Shown piece by piece: positions 9,589 through 21,593 of a stretch of 64,000 bases of DNA. The translations under genes were made by a program, and so were the position numbers. How positions within the stretch are numbered: the first letter of the stretch is position 1; every line of letters starts with the position of its first letter. Source of the stretch: Dendrocalamus latiflorus (Eukaryota; Streptophyta; Magnoliopsida; Poales; Poaceae); the NCBI GenBank assembly GCA_017311315.1, contig CM029640.1, positions 13,777,740-13,841,739 of the forward strand, read 5' to 3'. Under the pieces are notes generated by a model that ran no database searches, was not told the DNA's origin, and worked only from the letters and a program-made list of their open reading frames with translations.

Positions 9589-10680
9589 ATGTCGACTGAT
9601 GGTAACAGCGCCTCCGGTGTCATCGACACTGGCCCCGCCCGAGGGTATAACCTGAAAACTTCTCTGGTGTATTTGTTTCTGTGTGCTATGAATATGTTAA
9701 TAGGTGCTGCTGTTAGCTTGTTCGTTAGCGAATATGAATACATCATCGTTGGATCACTCATGTTTTTGTATGTCATGTTTTATATGCTGAATTTCTAGAT
9801 TAAAATATGCCGAAAATTGACTAGATGTTCAACAATCCAAAAACTTGATAAGTCGTTTTCGGTAGTTGGTTTTGCTGCGTCGCTTAAGCCGCACCCTCCG
9901 TTTGATGGCGTGCACGTGCGATCCTGTGGTTTACTGCCATGGAATGTTTTCATGTTGCACAAGGCAAGCCCGCTGAGCCTCTATCTGCTGAGGACGAACG
10001 CAATTTCAATGTAGCGGATAACTTGTTTCGAGGTGCACTTGTTAACATACTGGCAGATAACATTGTGGATGTGTACATGCATTTGCCTACGGGCAAAGAG
10101 ATGTGGAATGCACTTGAGGCCAAGTTCGGAGTTTCCGATGCTGGCAGTTAGCTGTATGTCATGGAGCAGTTCTATGACTACAAGATGGTCGATGACCGTT
10201 CTGTAGTAGAACAAGCTCATGAGATTCAGGCGCTGGCAAAGGAGCTTGAGAACAATAAGTGCGAGTTACCGGACAAGTTTGTGGCTGGCGGTATTATCGC
10301 CAAGTTACCACCTTCTTGGTCGGATTTTGCTACCTCTCTAAAACACAAGAGACAGGAGTTCAGTGTTACTAATCTCATTGGCTCTCTTGGTGTTGAAGAG
10401 AAGGCGAGAGCAAAAGATACTCGTGGCAAGAAAGTTGCTGCTGAGGGAGGTTCTAGTGCCAATTTGGTGCAGAAGAAGAACCCTCAGGCTTCCCACAATA
10501 AGAAGAAAAATAAGCCTATTGTCAAGCCCAAGGCTACTACTGAGTTTAAGAAGAAAGGCAAAGGAAAGGGCAGCTGCTTTGTGTGCGGTGATTCTGGCCA
10601 TTGGGCTAAGGATTGTCCAGACCGCAAGGATAAGCGGAAGAAGTCTGCCAACATGGTTATTAGTGATGCTGGAGGAACAT
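9589..10680 (+). pseudogene. copia-1 gag, frameshifted and with a nonsense codon
   Basis: The ATG at 9589 begins a Gag N-terminus (MSTDGNSASG). An untranslatable stretch of about 190 bases follows (roughly 9650-9835), which could be an intron or an insertion. Gag resumes with LDKSFSVVGFA near 9845. A frameshift near 9918 moves reading into the frame with MECFHVAQGKP (from 9939). A TAG at 10149-10151 interrupts that frame where related elements have Glu. The rest runs on to a CCHC zinc knuckle (CFVCGDSGHWAKDC, about 10576-10617), which in Gag binds the RNA genome. The protein would form the virus-like particle. Three lesions make it inactive. Confidence 0.85.
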
Positions 10681-13240
10681 CGGGGTACGGTAATTATTTA
10701 CCTACAGTTCTTTCTATTTGTCAATCACCTGAGTGGTGGGTTGACACTGGTGCTAATATTCATGTGTGTGCTGATATTTCCTTGTTTTTATCTTATCAGG
10801 TCTGTCGAGGTTCCTCCTTGTTGATGGGAAACGGATCGTATGCAGCTGTTCATGGTGTTGGTACGGTCGATCTGAAGTTTACTTCGGGAAAGACTGTGCA
10901 GCTGAAGAACGTGCAGCATGTCCCCTCCATAAAGAAGAATCTCGTCAGCGGATCTCTACTGTGTAGAGATGGTTTTAGGCTTGCATTTGAGTCCAATAAA
11001 TGTGTCGTGTCTAAGTATGGAACATTTGTTGGTAAAGGCTATGAGAGCAGAGGCTTGTTCCGTTTTTCTTTGATGGATTCCTATAATAAATTTGTGAACC
11101 ATGTGTGTAACGATGATGATGAATCTAATGTTTGGCATTCACGACTTTGTCATGTTAATTTTGGGTGTATGACACGCTTAGCTAATATGAGTTTAATCCC
11201 AAAATTCACTTTGGTCAAAGGTTCTAAGTGCCATGCGTGTGTTCAATCGAAACAACCTCGCAAGCCTCACAAGACAGCGAAAGAGGCGAGGAATTTGGCA
11301 CCGTTAGAACTCATTCATTCCGATTTGTGCGAGATGAATGGCGTGATGACTAAAGGTGGGAAGAAATATTTCATGATGCTTATAGATGATTGCACTAGAT
11401 TTTGTTATGTGTACTTATTGAAAACAAAAGATGAAGCGTTGAATTACTTTAAGATCTATAAAGCTGAGGTAGAAAACCAACTTGAGAGGAAAATCAAGCG
11501 GGGTAAGGTCTGATCGTGGGGGAGAGTAATTTTCAAATGAGTTTACTTTATTCTGCGAGGAACATGGAATTATTCATGAGAGGACGCCTCCCTATTCTCC
11601 CGAATCAAACGGGGTTGCCGAAAGAAAGAACCGCACTCTAACTGATTTAGTTAACGCTATGTTAGACACTGCGGGACTTTCTAAGGAATGGTGGGGTGAG
11701 GCTATATTGACCGCGTGTCATGTCCTGAATAGAGTTCCTACAAAGAATAAAGAAGTAACACCATTCGAGGAACGGGAAAAGAAGAAGTTGACTCTCTCAT
11801 ACTTGCGCACCTGGGGATGTTTGGCCAAAGTTAACGTGTCAATTGTCAAGAAGCGCAAACTTGGACCAAAAACCGTAGATTGTGTATTTCTTGGTTATGC
11901 TATGCACAGCGTGGGTTATAGGTTCTTAATTATAAAAACTGGAGTACCTGACATGCATGTTGGTATAATCATAGAGTCCAGAAACGCCACATTTTTTGAG
12001 AATGAATTTCCGATGAAATGTGATGTACCTAGCTCATCTAGTCAAGAACCTATAATTTCCCTTGATTCTTTTGTGCCGATAGAACATGTTGAAGAAACGC
12101 CTATGGAAAATCCCAAGGAGGATAACAATGAAGTTACTCGAAAGAGTAAGAGATAGAGGATTGCAAAGTCTTTTGGTGATGATTTCATTGTATACCTCGT
12201 GGATGACACTCCAAGAACCATTGAAGAGGCATATTCTTCTCCTGACGCTGACTATTGGAAGGAAGCAGTACGGAGTGAGATGGACTCTATTATGTCTAAT
12301 GGAACTTGGGAGGTCGTTGACCATCCTTATGGGTGTAAACCTGTAGGATGTAAATGGGTTTTCAAGAAAAAGCTTAGGCCTGATGGTACAATTGAAAAGT
12401 ACAAGGCAAGGCTTGTGGCCAAGGGTTATACCCAGAAAGAAGGCGATGACTTCTTTGATACTTATTCACCTGTTGCCCGATTGACCACAATTCGAGTACT
12501 ACTTGCCCTGGTTGCCTCTCATGGTCTGCTCGTTCATCAAATGGACGTTAAGACAGCTTTCCTAAATGGAGAGTTGGAGGAGGAGATTTATATGGATCAA
12601 CCAGAAGGGTTTGTGGTAGAAGGTCAAGAAGGAAAGGTGTGCAAGTTGTTAAAGTCTTTGTATGGCCTAAAGCAAGCACCTAAGCAATGGCATGAGAAAT
12701 TCGACAGAACTTTGACATCTGCTGGCTTTGTTGTGAATGAAGCCGACAGATGTGTGTACTATCGCTATGGTGGGGGAGAAGGAGTGATCTTGTGCTTGTA
12801 TGTTGATGACATACTGATTTTTGGGACCAACCTCAATGTGGTTGAGGAGGTCAAGGACTTTCTGTCCAAAAGTTTTGAGATGAAAGATTTGGGAGTGGCT
12901 GATGTGATTCTTAACATTAAGCTACTGAGAGGAGGTGACGGTGGGGTTACACTTGTGCAATCTCACTATGTAGAGAAGGTCTTGAGTTGCTTTGGTTATA
13001 GTGACTGCAAGCCTGCTCCTACTCCTTATGATCCTAGTGTGTTATTGAGGAAAAACCGAAGAATAACGAGGGATCAATTGAGATACTCCCAGATCATTGG
13101 CTCATTGATGTATTTAGCTAGTGCTACGAGACCTGACTTCTCGTTTGCTGTGAGCAAGCTAAACCGATTTGTTTCAAATCCGGGAGATGATCATTGGCGT
13201 GCTCTTGGGAGAGTAATGCGCTATCTAAAGGCAACCGTGG
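10681..13240 (+). pseudogene. copia-1 pol (protease, integrase, reverse transcriptase), interrupted by gypsy-A
   Basis: Domains appear in Ty1/copia order. Protease has DTGA in WWVDTGANIHVC (about 10737). Integrase has HSRLCHVNF and CHAC of the HHCC finger, then DDCTRF, SDRGGE and an SNGVAERKN segment carrying the catalytic Glu. Reverse transcriptase has QMDVKTAFLNGELEEEIY and the YVDDIL active site (about 12800). A one-base insertion near 11502-11506 (an extra G after AAGCGG) ends the first frame at 11513. A TAG at 12154-12156 interrupts between integrase and reverse transcriptase. Coding sequence stops at 13240 before RNase H, exactly where the gypsy-A LTR begins. The rest must lie past the gap or be lost. 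The chain is the grass lineage with LDKSFSVVGF Gag. Confidence 0.92.
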
Positions 13241-13972
13241 TGTCGGGCCCCCGGATTACCAAACCCGGACCCTCTGTGTATTACAGCACTAGTCCCAGAT
13301 CAAAGCTAGTGCACACAGTCAAACAGAATGGAAAACATCACCATCAACGATTTATTACAATAAATAAGAGTACTGACCACAGGGTCACATTATTACATTG
13401 GAGGTTTAAGACCTCGCACACAAGAAATAAGCGGAAGCAAAGATAACTCGAGGACGACCCATCAATTCGCCACAGGCAATTGACTGGGGAAGCGCGACCT
13501 AGTCCTCCGGGAAGAATCCGTCGCACCCACAAGCGAAGCAGTAGTCATAGTCACCTTCTTGAGCTTCAACTTCCTCTGAGATTTTATTTTTAAGTGTAGC
13601 ATGTGAGTACATAAAGTACTCCGCAAGTCTTGGGAAAAATGCATAGATGCAAGGCATAACAAAGGAAGGCCATATGGTTCTTTTGCACAAAGCAATATTT
13701 GAAATCTAAATTACTACTAATTATTTTCGAAGGCATCAATTTAATGAAGTAAATGTTTTAACAGAATTAACTTTCTAGTGAAGGTTCCAACTACCAACAC
13801 TAGCTAACCAATTACCATTGGTCAAGTTTTAAACTGCGGGTTCCATCCACCCTCTCTGGCTCCATCCGCCAGGATTCCCTTCCGAGAGTTCCCTCCACTC
13901 TCGGAATACAAAACTTTTGATTTTAAATCCAAAACCAGAAATCTACCATGTGAATGCATTCCTTGCCCGCCC

Positions 13973-14040
13973 TTGACCGTGGGCACGGCTATTCGAATAG
14001 TTTTACACTCTGCAGAGGTTGTACAACTTTACCCACAAGA
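13973..14040 (-). other. Conserved triple-palindrome block in the gypsy-A LTR
   Basis: In sense orientation the order is TCTTGTGGGTAAAG, the palindrome CTCTGCAGAG, the palindrome CTATTCGAATAG and the near-palindrome CCGTGCCCACGG. The same three units recur in the same order in the LTRs at 33722, 42005 and 51103. Confidence 0.85.
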
Positions 14041-15101
14041 GATAAATTATCCTAAAAGGTCAGCACGCTTCCTTTGGCATGAGACCCAGATAAAATATCA
14101 CAAAGCCTTTACCTTACTCTAATCTAGCTAGATACCACCCGCTGAGGTTTCACCGCAGAAGGGTTAAATCCGCCCAATCTGAAGCCCCCTCTTGCGCCAT
14201 ATGAGTACAGTAAATCCCTGTCCCTCACTGCGAATAACCAGTCCATCCCTGGCATCCACTTTCCGCTGGTGGCACTTAAACTAGACTATCATAAGTTAGT
14301 CAGCTAGGTCGTACCCCATATAGACTTGTGGCTGTACGGTTAATGCTCAGTTTGGACAAACATAAGCGTCGGTCCTTAATTGACTAGGGTGGAACATACA
14401 CTTAACAAGTTCTCGTGCTTACTGCACCAACCCAAACAGCCATCCACCCTAATCTAAACCAACTTTCACATTTTTATTTTATTTTGAAAGATCAGTGGCA
14501 ACTCCAATTACCACTACATTTATAAACACAAGGGTCCAGTCATAATTTCCCATTTTCAAGATTTCCAAAGTTATTAGATAGCATGACTAAGCATTAACCT
14601 ACCATTCTAATATTCACAAAGATTAACAGTAATCTCATTAGTGAGACAAAGGAAGTTCTAGGGTGACAATGTACATGGCAATCAATGTCAAATGAGGGCA
14701 TAACAAAGTTGGAATAACTAATTCCTAAAGATTTGAACTAGGGATTTTATGTAAATAGCAATGCACATAATTTAAAATATTTAAAACATTTCAAAAGCAT
14801 ACGTTCAAGATGATCAAAGGAGACTTGCCTTCTTGCAGGGTTTCTGGGTCTTCTTGTTGCTGTGAAGAGGGATCGTCGACAACGTTGGAATCTACGCGAG
14901 AAAAGACGAGGCAAACAAAGCAAATAAATACAAACGAAAATTCAAATAAAATCCAAAAATTCAACAGAGGCCATAGTTGGATAGATTATGATTTTAGATG
15001 AATTTAGAAATTTGAATGGCTGGATTTGGAGTTAAAATGAGATAGTATGTTCATTTGAAAATCCCAGATTTGAATAAATCTAGAAATTCCCAAATTTCTG
15101 A

Positions 15102-15362
15102 CAGGTGGGGCCCACTGGAATATTAGATTTTAATTTCTATTTTTATTCTGAGAGACTGACAGGTGGGGCCCACTGAACAGTAACCACTGGCGGTCACTGA
15201 CATGTGGGACCCACTGGACAGTGAGCCCACTGACTCGACCTCTGACACATGGGACCCACTAGACTCCGGGCCCACTTGTCAGAGTCCAGCACAGAGGGGT
15301 GGGGCCCAGGCGGCAGTGGCCAGCGCAGACCGGCGGCCGCTGACGTATGGGGCCCACTTGTC
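15102..15362. repeat. Cluster of GGGCCCAC / TGACAGGTGGG motifs in the gypsy-A LTR
   Basis: Variants of TGACAGGTGGGGCCCACT recur at least six times at irregular spacing, for example near 15101, 15158, 15199, 15242 and 15343. GGGCCCAC resembles the plant site II type element (TGGGCC) bound by TCP factors, so this may be an enhancer-like part of the LTR. Binding is an inference. Confidence 0.7.
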
Positions 15363-15953
15363 AGCGCGAGATTTTAAAAGAAGGGTTCGACCTCAGCGTG
15401 CGGAGCCGGGGGCTCGAACGCGCGCCGAGGGAACCGGGGGAGGGAAGAGCGAGCGGTGATAACCAAGTGAGCGGGGAGGCGTTGCCTACCCCTAATGGGT
15501 AGGTAATCCCTTTGAGGGTTACCTGCTGGAGTGGTCCGGTAGCCGTGGACGGAGGCAAGGTCGTCGGTGGCGAGGGAGGGTCGGAGGGGTGCGGTTGACG
15601 CGTGAAATGCAATCCTTGAGCGGAGGGGGTTCGGTTGGAGGGGTCGACGAAGCGCGGCGACGAGCGGAGAAGGCCGGCGACGAGGGGGTGGCGGAGCTGG
15701 CTCGGGTCCTCCGGCGCGACGGCGCTCCGGCGGCGGGGAGGGGCGGCTGAGGTGTCGGGGAGGATCGCACGGACAAGAGGGAGCTCGGGGAGGCGACTGC
15801 GGGCTCCGGGGATGACCGAGGCGGCGGTGAAGGCTCGCCGGAGTTGGGCGAAGCTCGGAAAAGAGGAAGCTCAATGGCGGGGCGCTTTGGTGCTCGGGAA
15901 GGGAGGTGGAGCGTGTCTGGGTGTTGGGCGGAGGGAGGCGAACCGAGGGGGGG

Positions 15954-15961
15954 CTTTTATA
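15954..15961 (-). promoter_or_regulatory. TATA box of the gypsy-A 3' LTR
   Basis: TATAAAAG read on the minus strand inside a GC-rich context (CCCCTATAAAAGCCCCC). Transcription would proceed leftward. The intact 5' LTR copy would be the element's own promoter. Confidence 0.65.
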
Positions 15962-16833
15962 GGGGCGCAGGGGGAGCAGGGGAGCGGCAATCGCTCGCCG
16001 GTGCTGGCGGCCGGAAAAGGAAGGGAGGGGGAAGAAACGGGAAAGGGGAGGCAGGGAAGGAAGGGAGGCGCGGAGATCGGGGATTTGTTTCCCGGCGGGG
16101 CTCGGGGTTGCCAAAACCAGGGAGAGGCAGGGAAGGCAAGGCCGGATCCGGCGCGGATTGGTCGCCGGTGCAAAGAAGGAAAGCGGGGAGAGAAGAAAGG
16201 AAGGAGGCGGCTCCGCGGGGACGACGGGCCTGACAGGCGGGGCCGGGTGGCAGCGGGAGCTAGAGCGCGTGCGGCTGACGGGCGGGGCCCGCGGGTCAGT
16301 GAGGTGAGGGTGGAAGTGAGAGCGGGCGGCTGGATGGCCCGCGCGGAGACTCGGCTCATCCGAGCCGTCCACGCGTCGGGCGCGGAGAAGGGGAAGGCGG
16401 GGCCGCCGGCTGACGGGCCGGGCCCGCTGGACAGCGAGGGAGAGGGAGGTGCGGCCTGGATTGGCCGAGCGACGACGTGGGCGGATCTGGGCCGTCCACG
16501 CGTCGGCCGAAGGGGCGGGGAGGAATTTTTAATGATTTTTAATTTCAGAAAAGGCTAGGAATTTATTTAGGCCTCACAAAATATGAAAATACCTCCAAAA
16601 ATTCCAGAAAAATTCACAGAAGCTCCTGGAGATATTTTGGATTTAATAAAATTATTTCCAACTACTGTTGATATTTAATTTTCATATTTTGAATTACTTT
16701 TTAAATTCTAAAAATAGGTTTTTAAATTCCAGAAAATCCAGAAAGGCAAATAAAAGCCAAGTAAAATCCAATTACCTTAAAATAATTAATTTGAATTTAA
16801 ATTTTTCAAAAAGCCAGATTTTGGGATGTGACA

Positions 16834-16850
16834 AACCTACCCCCTTAGAA
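16834..16850 (-). other. Polypurine tract of gypsy-A
   Basis: In sense orientation TTCTAAGGGGGTAGGTT immediately precedes the 3' LTR. This is the plus-strand primer site. Confidence 0.85.
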
Positions 16851-18870
16851 AGAATCTCGACCCCGAGATTCAGACGGACTGGGAAAAAGGTCGGGGAACT
16901 CTTCTTTTAGATCCTCTTCACGGTCCCAAGTTGCTTCCGATTCTGAATGGTTGCTCCACTGCACTTTACAGAACTTGATAACCTTGCTGCGCGTACAACG
17001 TTCTGATTCCTCCAATATCTTGACCGGATATTCTGGATAGGTGAGGTCCTCCTTCACGTTTATTTCATCTAGAGGCATCTGCTCTTCTGGAACTCTGAGA
17101 CACTTCCTTAGCTGAGACACATGGAAGACGTCATGCACCTTTGACAGTTGTGGTGGAAGCTCCAACTGGTAAGCAACTTCTCCTCGTTTCGCCACCACAG
17201 GAAAGGGTCCAATGAATCTGGGAGCTAGCTTTCCACTGACTCCAAAACGTCTCATTCCTTTGAGGGGTGACATTTTCAGATAAACATGATCCCCAGGTAC
17301 AAATTCTAAGCTTCTACGTCGATTGTCTGCATAGCTCTTCTGTCTGGTTTGTGCTGTTTTTAATTTGTCCTGGATTAGACGAACCTGTTCTTCTACTTGC
17401 TTCAACACATTTGGTCCAAATATTTGTCCTTCTCCTGTCTCCTTCCAATACAATGGAGTCCTACATTTTCTGCCGTATAGGGCTTCGAACGGAGACATTT
17501 GCAAACTGGATTGATAACTGTTGTTATAGGAAAACTCTGCATAGGGTAGACTTTGATCCCAGTTAGCCTTGTTTGCTAGAACACAAGCCCTCAACATATC
17601 TTCCAGAATTTGATTTACTCTTTCTGTTTGTCCATCTGTCTGTGGATGATAAGCTGTACTGAAGTTTAAGTTTGTGCCCAAAAGTTCATGCAGTTTTTGC
17701 CAAAATCTCGAAGTGAATTGGGTTCCTCGATCTGACACAATCTTCTTTGGGACTCCATGCAAGCACACAATTCTTGACATGTACAACTCTGCAAGTCTAT
17801 CCCCGGAGTATGTGGTCTTTACTGGAATGAAATGGGCGACTTTTGTCAAACGATCCACTATAACCCAAATTGAATCGTGCCCTGTTTTGGTTCTTGGCAA
17901 TCCAGTTATAAAATCCATACCAATTTCTTCCCATTTCCACTCAGGTATCTGCAAAGGTTGTAGGAGCCCAGCGGGTCTCTGATGCTCCGCTTTAATTCGC
18001 TGGCACACATCGCACAAAGCTACATATTCTGCAATTTCCCTTTTCATGCTTGACCACCAATACCTTTCCTTGAGATCTTGGTACATCTTGGTACTTCCGG
18101 GGTGAATTGAGTATCCAGATTCATGAGCTTCCTTCAGGATTAACTCCTTTATCTCTTTCTTTTCGGGTACCATAATTCTTTTCCCAAACCACAGGGTACC
18201 TTCTTCATCCTCTGAAAATTCTGGTGCCTTCCCTTTCTTCATGTTTTCTTTGATTTCCTTAACGTACTTATCCTCTACTTGAGCTGCCTTGATTTGGTCC
18301 TGTAGCGTGGGCTGAACCTCTAGAGTAGCTAGGAACCCTTCCTCTACCACTTCCAAGTTGAGCCGCTCAAATTCTTCTTGAAGGGTAGGCATACTGTCCT
18401 TAATCCACAGCTTGGCACAGTAACTCTTTCTGCTCAAGGCATCCGCTACCACATTAGCCTTTCCTGGGTGATAATGTATTCCAATATCATAATCCTTTAT
18501 TAACTCAAGCCATCTCCTTTGCCTCATGTTAAGATCGGGTTGAGTAAATATGTACTTCAGGATTTTGTGATCCGTGTAAATCTCGCAGCGGTTACCAATC
18601 AAGTAATGCCTCCATATTTTCAGTGCATGCACTACGGCAGCAAGCTCTAAATCATGAGTTGGGTAATTTCCTTCATGGGGTCGCAGCTGCCTCGAGGCAT
18701 ATGCTACTACCTTTCTTTCTTGCATCAGTACACAGCCTAGTCCCTGCCTTGACGCATCACAGAAGACTTCAAAATCCTTCCTAATGTCTGGAAGCGTCAA
18801 CACTGGTGCAGAAGTTAACCTCTTCTTCAGCTCTTGGAAACTATCCTCGCATGGTTTACTCCATTCAAAC
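16845..18870 (-). pseudogene. gypsy-A pol, part 2: RNase H, integrase, chromodomain
   Basis: The frame opens at about 18870 and runs to a stop at 16845-16847. RNase H comes first (FCDASRQGLGCVLMQ, then YTDHKILKYIF). The integrase finger follows (H...H...CDVCQRIK), then the catalytic core with MDFITGLP, SDRGTQF and YHPQTDGQTERVNQ. The GPY/F-type segment is LAPRFIGPFPVV. The C-terminal 50 or so residues (PVKILEESERCTR, KVQWSNHSESEATW) form a chromodomain, which in chromoviruses can direct insertion towards marked chromatin. No internal stop is present, so this half is intact. It is cut off from reverse transcriptase by the frameshift near 18870. Confidence 0.95.
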
Positions 18871-20439
18871 TTCTTTTCCTTCTTCCTTCTTCAGCAACTG
18901 GGTGAGAGGTCTTGCGAGCTTGGAGAAACCTTCAATAAATCGACGATAGTAACCAGCCAATCCAAAAAAACTTCTGATCTCGGATACTGACTTTGGTTGT
19001 GTCCAATTGAGCACATCATTTACTTTCTGAGGGTCTACGGACACTCCCCCTGCTGAAATCACATGGCCCAAGAAAGCTACCTTCTTCAACCAAAATTCAC
19101 ACTTACTAAACTTGGCATACAACTGATTCTCTCTGAGCTTTTCCAAAATTATCCTCAAGTGTTCTGCGTGCTCTTCCTCATTCTTGGAGTATATCAGAAT
19201 ATCGTCGATAAACACAACCACGAACTTATCCAAATATTCCATGAACACCTTATTCATCAGATTCATGAAATATGCGGGGGCATTGGTTAGACCGAAAGAC
19301 ATCACTGTATACTCGTATAATCCATAACGAGTAGCAAATGCTGTATTGGGTATGTCTTCTGGTCTTATCTTCAATTGGTGATAACCTGATCGAAAATCAA
19401 TCTTAGAGAAGACACATGATCCTTTCAACTGATCAAACAGATCATCTATTCTGGGCAAAGGGTACTTGTTCTTGATCGTCACATCATTCAAGGATCGATA
19501 GTCCACACACATGCGAAGACTTCCGTCCTTCTTCTTCACTAACAGTACTGGTGCTCCCCAAGGTGACAAGCTTGGCCTTACAAATCCTTTATCCTGCAGC
19601 TCTTCAATTTGTTTCTTAACTTCCGCCAAATCATTTGCGGACATCTGATAAGGTCTCTTGGAAATTGGAGCTGTACCAGGTACCAGATTTATAACAAATT
19701 CAATCTCTCTATCTGGTGGCAATCCTGGCAAATCTTCAGGAAATACATCTGGGTATTCACATGCTATAGGCACTGTTTCCAAAGTTATTACCTTCAAACT
19801 GGTTAACTTACTCTTCTTCTGGGAAGGTGCATTGGACTGGAACCTTACTCGAATTCCTTCAGAGTTGGTAAGAGTAACAGCTCGGTCGGCACAATCTATC
19901 TGCCCTTTATACTTGGTTAACCAATCCATACCAAGTATTACATCTAAACCCTTGGAGTCTATTATAATAAGATTCGCTAAGAACTTAACTCCATTTATAT
20001 CCACAGTTGCGTCAGGGCAAACTGTGTTAGTCCTCATTTCCTTTCCAGGGGACTGGACTAGCATGGGGTTCTGTAATTTACTCACATCCCAATTATACCT
20101 TTCAACCACATCTTTTGACACAAAAGAATGCGAAGCTCCAGAATCAAATAATGCTGATGCAATTACTGAGTTGACAAGAAACTTACCCAGAACTACGTCG
20201 GGTGCATCCTGGGCTGCTTCCGCGGTCACATGGTTGAGATGCCCTCTGCTCACCACTTGTGGAGCCCTTGGGGTCTGAGGTGTCCCACGGCCTTGTCCTG
20301 CATTTGGAGCTCGTGCTGGTGTAGTCCCTAGATTGAAACGAACTGGGGTCATTGCTGGGCGTTTCTGGGGACAGTTGCTGGCATAGTGCCCCATGTTCTT
20401 GCAGTTAAAACACTGCATTCCTGCTGCTGAAGTCTTGTT
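18865..20439 (-). pseudogene. gypsy-A pol, part 1: zinc knuckle, protease, reverse transcriptase
   Basis: The frame starts right after the TAG that ends gag and stays in the same frame as gag. It begins with a CCHC knuckle (CFNCKNMGHYASNC), then a protease with FDSGASHSFVS (about 20145), and reverse transcriptase with GAPVLLVKKKDGSLRMC, DLFDQLKGSCVFSKID and the FIDDILI active site. It ends in a TGA at 18867-18865 after LTQLLKKEEGKEV. In the next frame the expected FEWSKPCEDSFQELKK continues, so a single-base indel in the GAAGAAGGAAAAGAAG run (about 18870-18890) separates it from RNase H. Confidence 0.95.
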
Positions 20440-21327
20440 CTACTGGGGTTGGCCACCGTAGCTTGCCTGGGGAGTTTGTGGATTTGGGCGAGGTCCTGAA
20501 AAGGGAGTCCTTGGTATGCTTGACTCTGAAGGTTTGTGAAAGTGAGGTGCGTTGGGGCGGAATCGAGAGCTGCTTGCTCCTTGTTGGGCTTGAAACTTCC
20601 TCTTCCGAGTTTCGTATAGCTGACGCTGAGCATCTTCTTGGACAAAGGCCTTGTTCACTAGGTGCTGGAAGGTCGGGAAATCATTGGACACCAGCTGCAC
20701 CTTGAGGTTGGGGTCAAGTCCCTGCGTAAACCTCCAAATCTTGGTCGCCTCCGATGTGACCTCTTCAGATGCATACCTGGACAGTTGGGTGAACTTGTTC
20801 AGGTATTCGGAAACACTGAGATTTCCCTGCTGTAGTTGGTAGAATTCTCTTTTCTTCATTTCCATTATCCCTGTGGGGATATGGGCGGTGCGGAAAGCTT
20901 CAACAAACTCATCCCAAGTGATGGCTTGTACATTTTGATGGGCGGCGCGGTAGTTTTCCCACCAGTTAGCAGCCATTCCCTTGAGCTGGTGAGCAGCATA
21001 CAACACCTTCTCATTATCGTTGCACTGAGCTAGGACCAATTTCCTTTCCACATCCTTGATCCAATCATCTGCCTCCAGGGGATCCACTGATCCAGCAAAA
21101 GTGGGAGGCCTTGTCCTCATGAATTCTCCCAACTTAGACTGGGGTGCCTGGTTGGGTGCCTGCTGGGCTGGCTGCACTTGGTTTTGTGCTAAGGCCTGAA
21201 GAAGCTGAAGTTGCATGGCCATCATCTGCTCCAAGTTGGGGGCCTGAGCAGGAGGTGGTGGAATGTTGTCCTCTGGCTGATTGTTGGCGTCACGGCTGTT
21301 GCCAGGGTTGCTCCTCGTGTTCACCAT
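20440..21327 (-). CDS. gag: gypsy-A gag
   Basis: A 295-codon minus-strand frame starts with MVNTRSNPGNSRD, a Gag start common in grass gypsy elements. It has a Pro/Gln-rich N-terminus and a retrotransposon Gag core with DDWIKDVERKL, LKGMAANWWEN and FVEAFRTAHIP. A basic Pro-rich tail leads to the zinc knuckle encoded beyond the stop. The TAG at 20442-20440 falls in CAG-TAG-AAC, where the surrounding frame continues without a shift, so either the stop is a point mutation of a sense codon such as CAG or it is read through. Tekay/Del elements normally encode Gag and Pol in one frame, which favours mutation. The capsid part is otherwise intact. Confidence 0.92.
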   Translation of the reverse strand: MVNTRSNPGNSRDANNQPEDNIPPPPAQAPNLEQMMAMQLQLLQALAQNQVQPAQQAPNQAPQSKLGEFMRTRPPTFAGSVDPLEADDWIKDVERKLVLAQCNDNEKVLYAAHQLKGMAANWWENYRAAHQNVQAITWDEFVEAFRTAHIPTGIMEMKKREFYQLQQGNLSVSEYLNKFTQLSRYASEEVTSEATKIWRFTQGLDPNLKVQLVSNDFPTFQHLVNKAFVQEDAQRQLYETRKRKFQAQQGASSSRFRPNAPHFHKPSESSIPRTPFSGPRPNPQTPQASYGGQPQ

Positions 21328-21593
21328 CTGAAGCGGTTTAGGTTAGCAGAAGGTAAGAGGGAAATAGCAAAGGCAAGAGATTAGGGGGACTAAATCACAT
21401 CCCAAGCCAACACACAAGAAAGAACTAGCAACCACTTAGGGGAAAACTTTTATTAAAATCAAGATAACTCCATGGATGGCTGTACCACAAGTGCACATTG
21501 GCCTGGTACAGTCCATCTAGCACACCAAAACATAGCAATAAGCGTTCTAAGGACGCGGACATTTTATTTGGGTACTACTGACTCAAAAGACTA

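Larger units (their letters stand above)
13241..16833 (-). repeat. 3' LTR of gypsy-A (3593 bp)
   Basis: On the plus strand it starts TGTCGGGCCCCCGG and ends GGGATGTGACA, so in the sense direction it begins TGTCACATCCCAAAAT and ends GGGCCCGACA. It has an AT-rich outer part, a GC-rich promoter part (about 15200-16540) with a minus-strand TATAAAAG, and a conserved palindrome block (13973-14040). Long minus-strand frames in the GC-rich part are low-complexity Pro/Arg/Ser and are not called. Confidence 0.93.

Noticed and set aside
15374..16372. A 332-codon minus-strand frame rich in Pro, Arg and Ser
   Set aside because: It lies in the GC-rich promoter part of the gypsy-A LTR. Long frames occur there in several phases at once, and the product is low-complexity with no domain.
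15635..16558. A 307-codon plus-strand Gly/Arg-rich frame
   Set aside because: It is antisense to the previous frame in the same GC-rich LTR part and is explained by base composition.
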